From NCBI GenBank assembly GCA_015146655.1, contig VKHL01000101.1, positions 39,722 to 103,721 on the forward strand: a DNA stretch of 64,000 bases, in the 5' to 3' direction. The stretch comes from Ochromonas danica (taxonomy: Eukaryota > Sar > Chrysophyceae > Chromulinales > Chromulinaceae). This document shows, one piece after another, positions 63,701 through 64,000 of this stretch. The translations under genes were made by a program, and so were the position numbers. Numbering within the stretch: position 1 is the stretch's first letter; each line of letters starts with the position of its first letter. The notes under the pieces are model-generated. The model had not been told where the DNA came from, made no database searches, and saw only the letters and a program-made list of their open reading frames with translations.

Positions 63701-64000
63701 TTCTGGTCAGCCATCTGGCCAACCATCGAGTCAGCCATCCGGACGACCATCTGGTCAGCCTTCGATGCAGCCAAGTGGACAGCCTTCTGGACGACCATCC
63801 GGTCAACCCTCGAGTCAACCGTCCAGTCAGCCTTCAGGACGACCCTCGGGGCAACCTTCCGGCCAGCCATCTGGTCAGCCATCGAACCAACCATCTGGCA
63901 GACCTTCGAGTCAGCCTAGTGGTCAGCCTAGTGGCCAGCCTTCTGGACGACCATCTGGCCAGCCTTCAGGACAGCCTTCAGGTCAGCCTAGTGGCCAGCC
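60714..64000 (+). CDS. Secreted Pro-Ser-Gly repeat protein (5' part, open at the window end)
   Basis: The ATG at 60714 opens a frame that continues without a stop to the last base, at least 1095 residues. A clear signal peptide (about 1-23, hydrophobic core LLTLIVTLFLLLFTT) is followed by PSGQPSGRPS-type tetrapeptide repeats (12 bp per unit: Pro-Ser-Gly/Ser-X, X mostly Gln, Arg, Lys or Val). Around residues 740-815 the pattern changes to SSQPSS and SKPTSKTPTTQPT and then returns. Only a few Cys occur (PSCQ, about 61359 and 62873). Larger repeats are nested inside: about 280 bp repeated at a 348-bp offset, and a 312-bp unit repeated nearly three times at the end. Similar PSG/PT repeat proteins occur in stramenopiles as wall- or surface-associated proteins, often with further domains after the repeats. 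It could serve as a hydroxyproline-type O-glycosylated stalk (inference). Confidence 0.88.
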   Translation, partial: MTKTIFLLTLIVTLFLLLFTTAQTPQPSGLPSGKPSGQPSGFPSSQPSGKPSGRPSGQPSGGPSSQPSGRPSGQPSGRPSSQPSGRPSGQPSGRPSSQPSGRPSGQPSGGPSSQPSGRPSGQPSGSPSSQPSGRPSGQPSGRPSSQPSGRPSGQPSGRPSSQPSGRPSGQPSLAPSGQPSGKPSGQPSGRPSGQPTGRPSSQPSGVPSGQPSGHPSCQPSGRPSGQPSGRPSGQPSGRPSSQPSGHPSGQPSGRPSGQPSGRPSGQPSGRPSGQPSRVPSGQPSGRPSSQPSGRPSGQPSSRPSGQPSNQPSGVPSGQPSGRPSGQPSRVPSGQPSGRPSGQPSGRPSGQPSGRPSGQPSGRPSSQPSGRPSGQPSGRPSGQPSGRPSGQPSRVPSGQPSGRPSSQPSGRPSGQPSSRPSGQPSNQPSGVPSGQPSGRPSGQPSRVPSGQPSGRPSGQPSGRPSGQPSGRPSGQPSGRPSGQPSGRPSGQPSGRPSGQPSGRPSGQPSGVPSGQPSGRPSGQPSGRPSSQPSGRPSGQPSRQPSGRPSGQPSSRPSGQPSGAPSGQPSGRPSGQPSGRPSGQPSGRPSGQPSGRPSGQPSGSPSGQPSGRPSGQPSGRPSGQPSGRPSGQPSGSPSGQPSGRPSGQPSGRPSGQPSGRPSGQPSGRPSGQPSGRPSGQPSGRPSSQPSGRPSGQPSGRPSGQPSGRPSGQPSGRPSGQPSCQPSGRPSSQPSSQPSSRPSGQPSSSPSGQPSTQPSSVPSSQPTSKPTSKTPTTQPTSQPSSQPSSQPSTQPSSRPSSQPTAQPSAQPSSQPSSLPSGQPSGQPSSQPSGQPSGRPSGQPSGQPSGQPSNQPSGRPSGQPSGQPSGQPSGRPSGQPSGQPTGQPSGQPSGQPSGQPSGQPSSQPSGRPSGQPSMQPSGQPSGRPSGQPSSQPSSQPSGRPSGQPSGQPSGQPSNQPSGRPSSQPSGQPSGQPSGRPSGQPSGQPSGQPSGQPSGQPSGQPSGQPSSQPSGRPSGQPSMQPSGQPSGRPSGQPSSQPSSQPSGRPSGQPSGQPSGQPSNQPSGRPSSQPSGQPSGQPSGRPSGQPSGQPSGQPSGQ
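61470..62093. repeat. 348-bp-offset repeat in the PSG gene
   Basis: About 275-280 bp starting near 61470 reappears near 61818 at an offset of exactly 348 bp (29 tetrapeptides), including the diagnostic sequence TCCAGAGTTCCCAGTGGAC. The copies look almost identical at the base level. Confidence 0.85.
63171..64000. repeat. 312-bp tandem higher-order repeats in the PSG gene
   Basis: The anchor CCATCCGGTCAACCCTCGAG occurs at 63171, 63483 and 63795, exactly 312 bp (26 tetrapeptides) apart. Two full units and about 206 bp of a third are visible, and the array runs off the window. Units differ at a few bases. Confidence 0.92.

Noticed and set aside
60840-64000. Regularly spaced repeats resembling a CRISPR-like array
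   Set aside because: Units are 12 bp coding repeats without unique spacers, in one open frame and in a eukaryotic context.
1-64000. tRNA or rRNA genes
   Set aside because: I looked for cloverleaf and conserved rRNA stretches in the intergenic regions and saw none; a tRNAscan run would be needed to exclude tRNAs.

Overview
The window is nuclear DNA from a eukaryote. About half of the genes are interrupted by short GT-AG introns (mostly 55-110 bp, up to about 230 bp). The proteins include chromatin factors (SNF2 remodeler, YEATS, ELM2-SANT), a GATOR1 subunit (NPRL2), Golgi/secretory proteins and mitochondrial-type enzymes. A stramenopile (heterokont), possibly a photosynthetic or formerly photosynthetic one, fits best: there is a fused BioD-BioA biotin gene, a DUF1350 protein of the plant/alga/cyanobacterium type, and a huge secreted Pro-Ser-Gly repeat protein of a style I associate with heterokonts. 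This placement is an inference; no rRNA or organelle gene is present to confirm it.

Layout. 1-22.7 kb: DDX24/Mak5-like helicase (3' part), PPC-domain protein, an unrecognised protein, YEATS4/GAS41, a DUF1350 protein, an MFS carrier, LipB octanoyltransferase, a large SNF2-PHD remodeler, a coiled-coil protein, a UAA/SLC35B-type nucleotide-sugar carrier and an ELM2/SANT protein. 23-32.4 kb: a recent, partly homogenised tandem duplication of a divergent gene pair, a GBP-like large GTPase (minus) and a PMR5/TBL-like PC-esterase (plus). The left unit has an intact GTPase and a truncated esterase. The right unit has a GTPase with two complete G domains in one frame and an intact esterase. 32.6-46 kb: NPRL2, a double-SET protein, a CadD-like carrier, a secretory GT41/OGT-like protein, a decayed Methyltransf_22 relative and an amino-acid permease. 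46-60.7 kb: a MITE-like element with perfect 46-bp terminal inverted repeats, a sigma-type GST, a five-exon MurL-like ATP-pyrophosphatase protein, an ERF4/GOLGA7-like protein, an LRR protein, BioD-BioA, an AIG1-type GTPase with a signal sequence, a small acidic protein and FolD/MTHFD. 60.7 kb to the end: a secreted PSGQPSGR repeat protein, still open at the window edge.

Genes are closely packed and lie on both strands in no operon-like order. Functional links are loose: LipB, BioD-BioA and FolD are cofactor/one-carbon enzymes; SNF2-PHD, YEATS and ELM2-SANT are chromatin proteins; the UAA carrier, GT41-like protein, TBL-like esterase and PSG-repeat protein all point to a glycosylated secretory pathway. 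Exon joins were derived by hand from splice consensus, phase and family resemblance. Starts were moved to an ATG where the longest open frame began at TTG or GTG.
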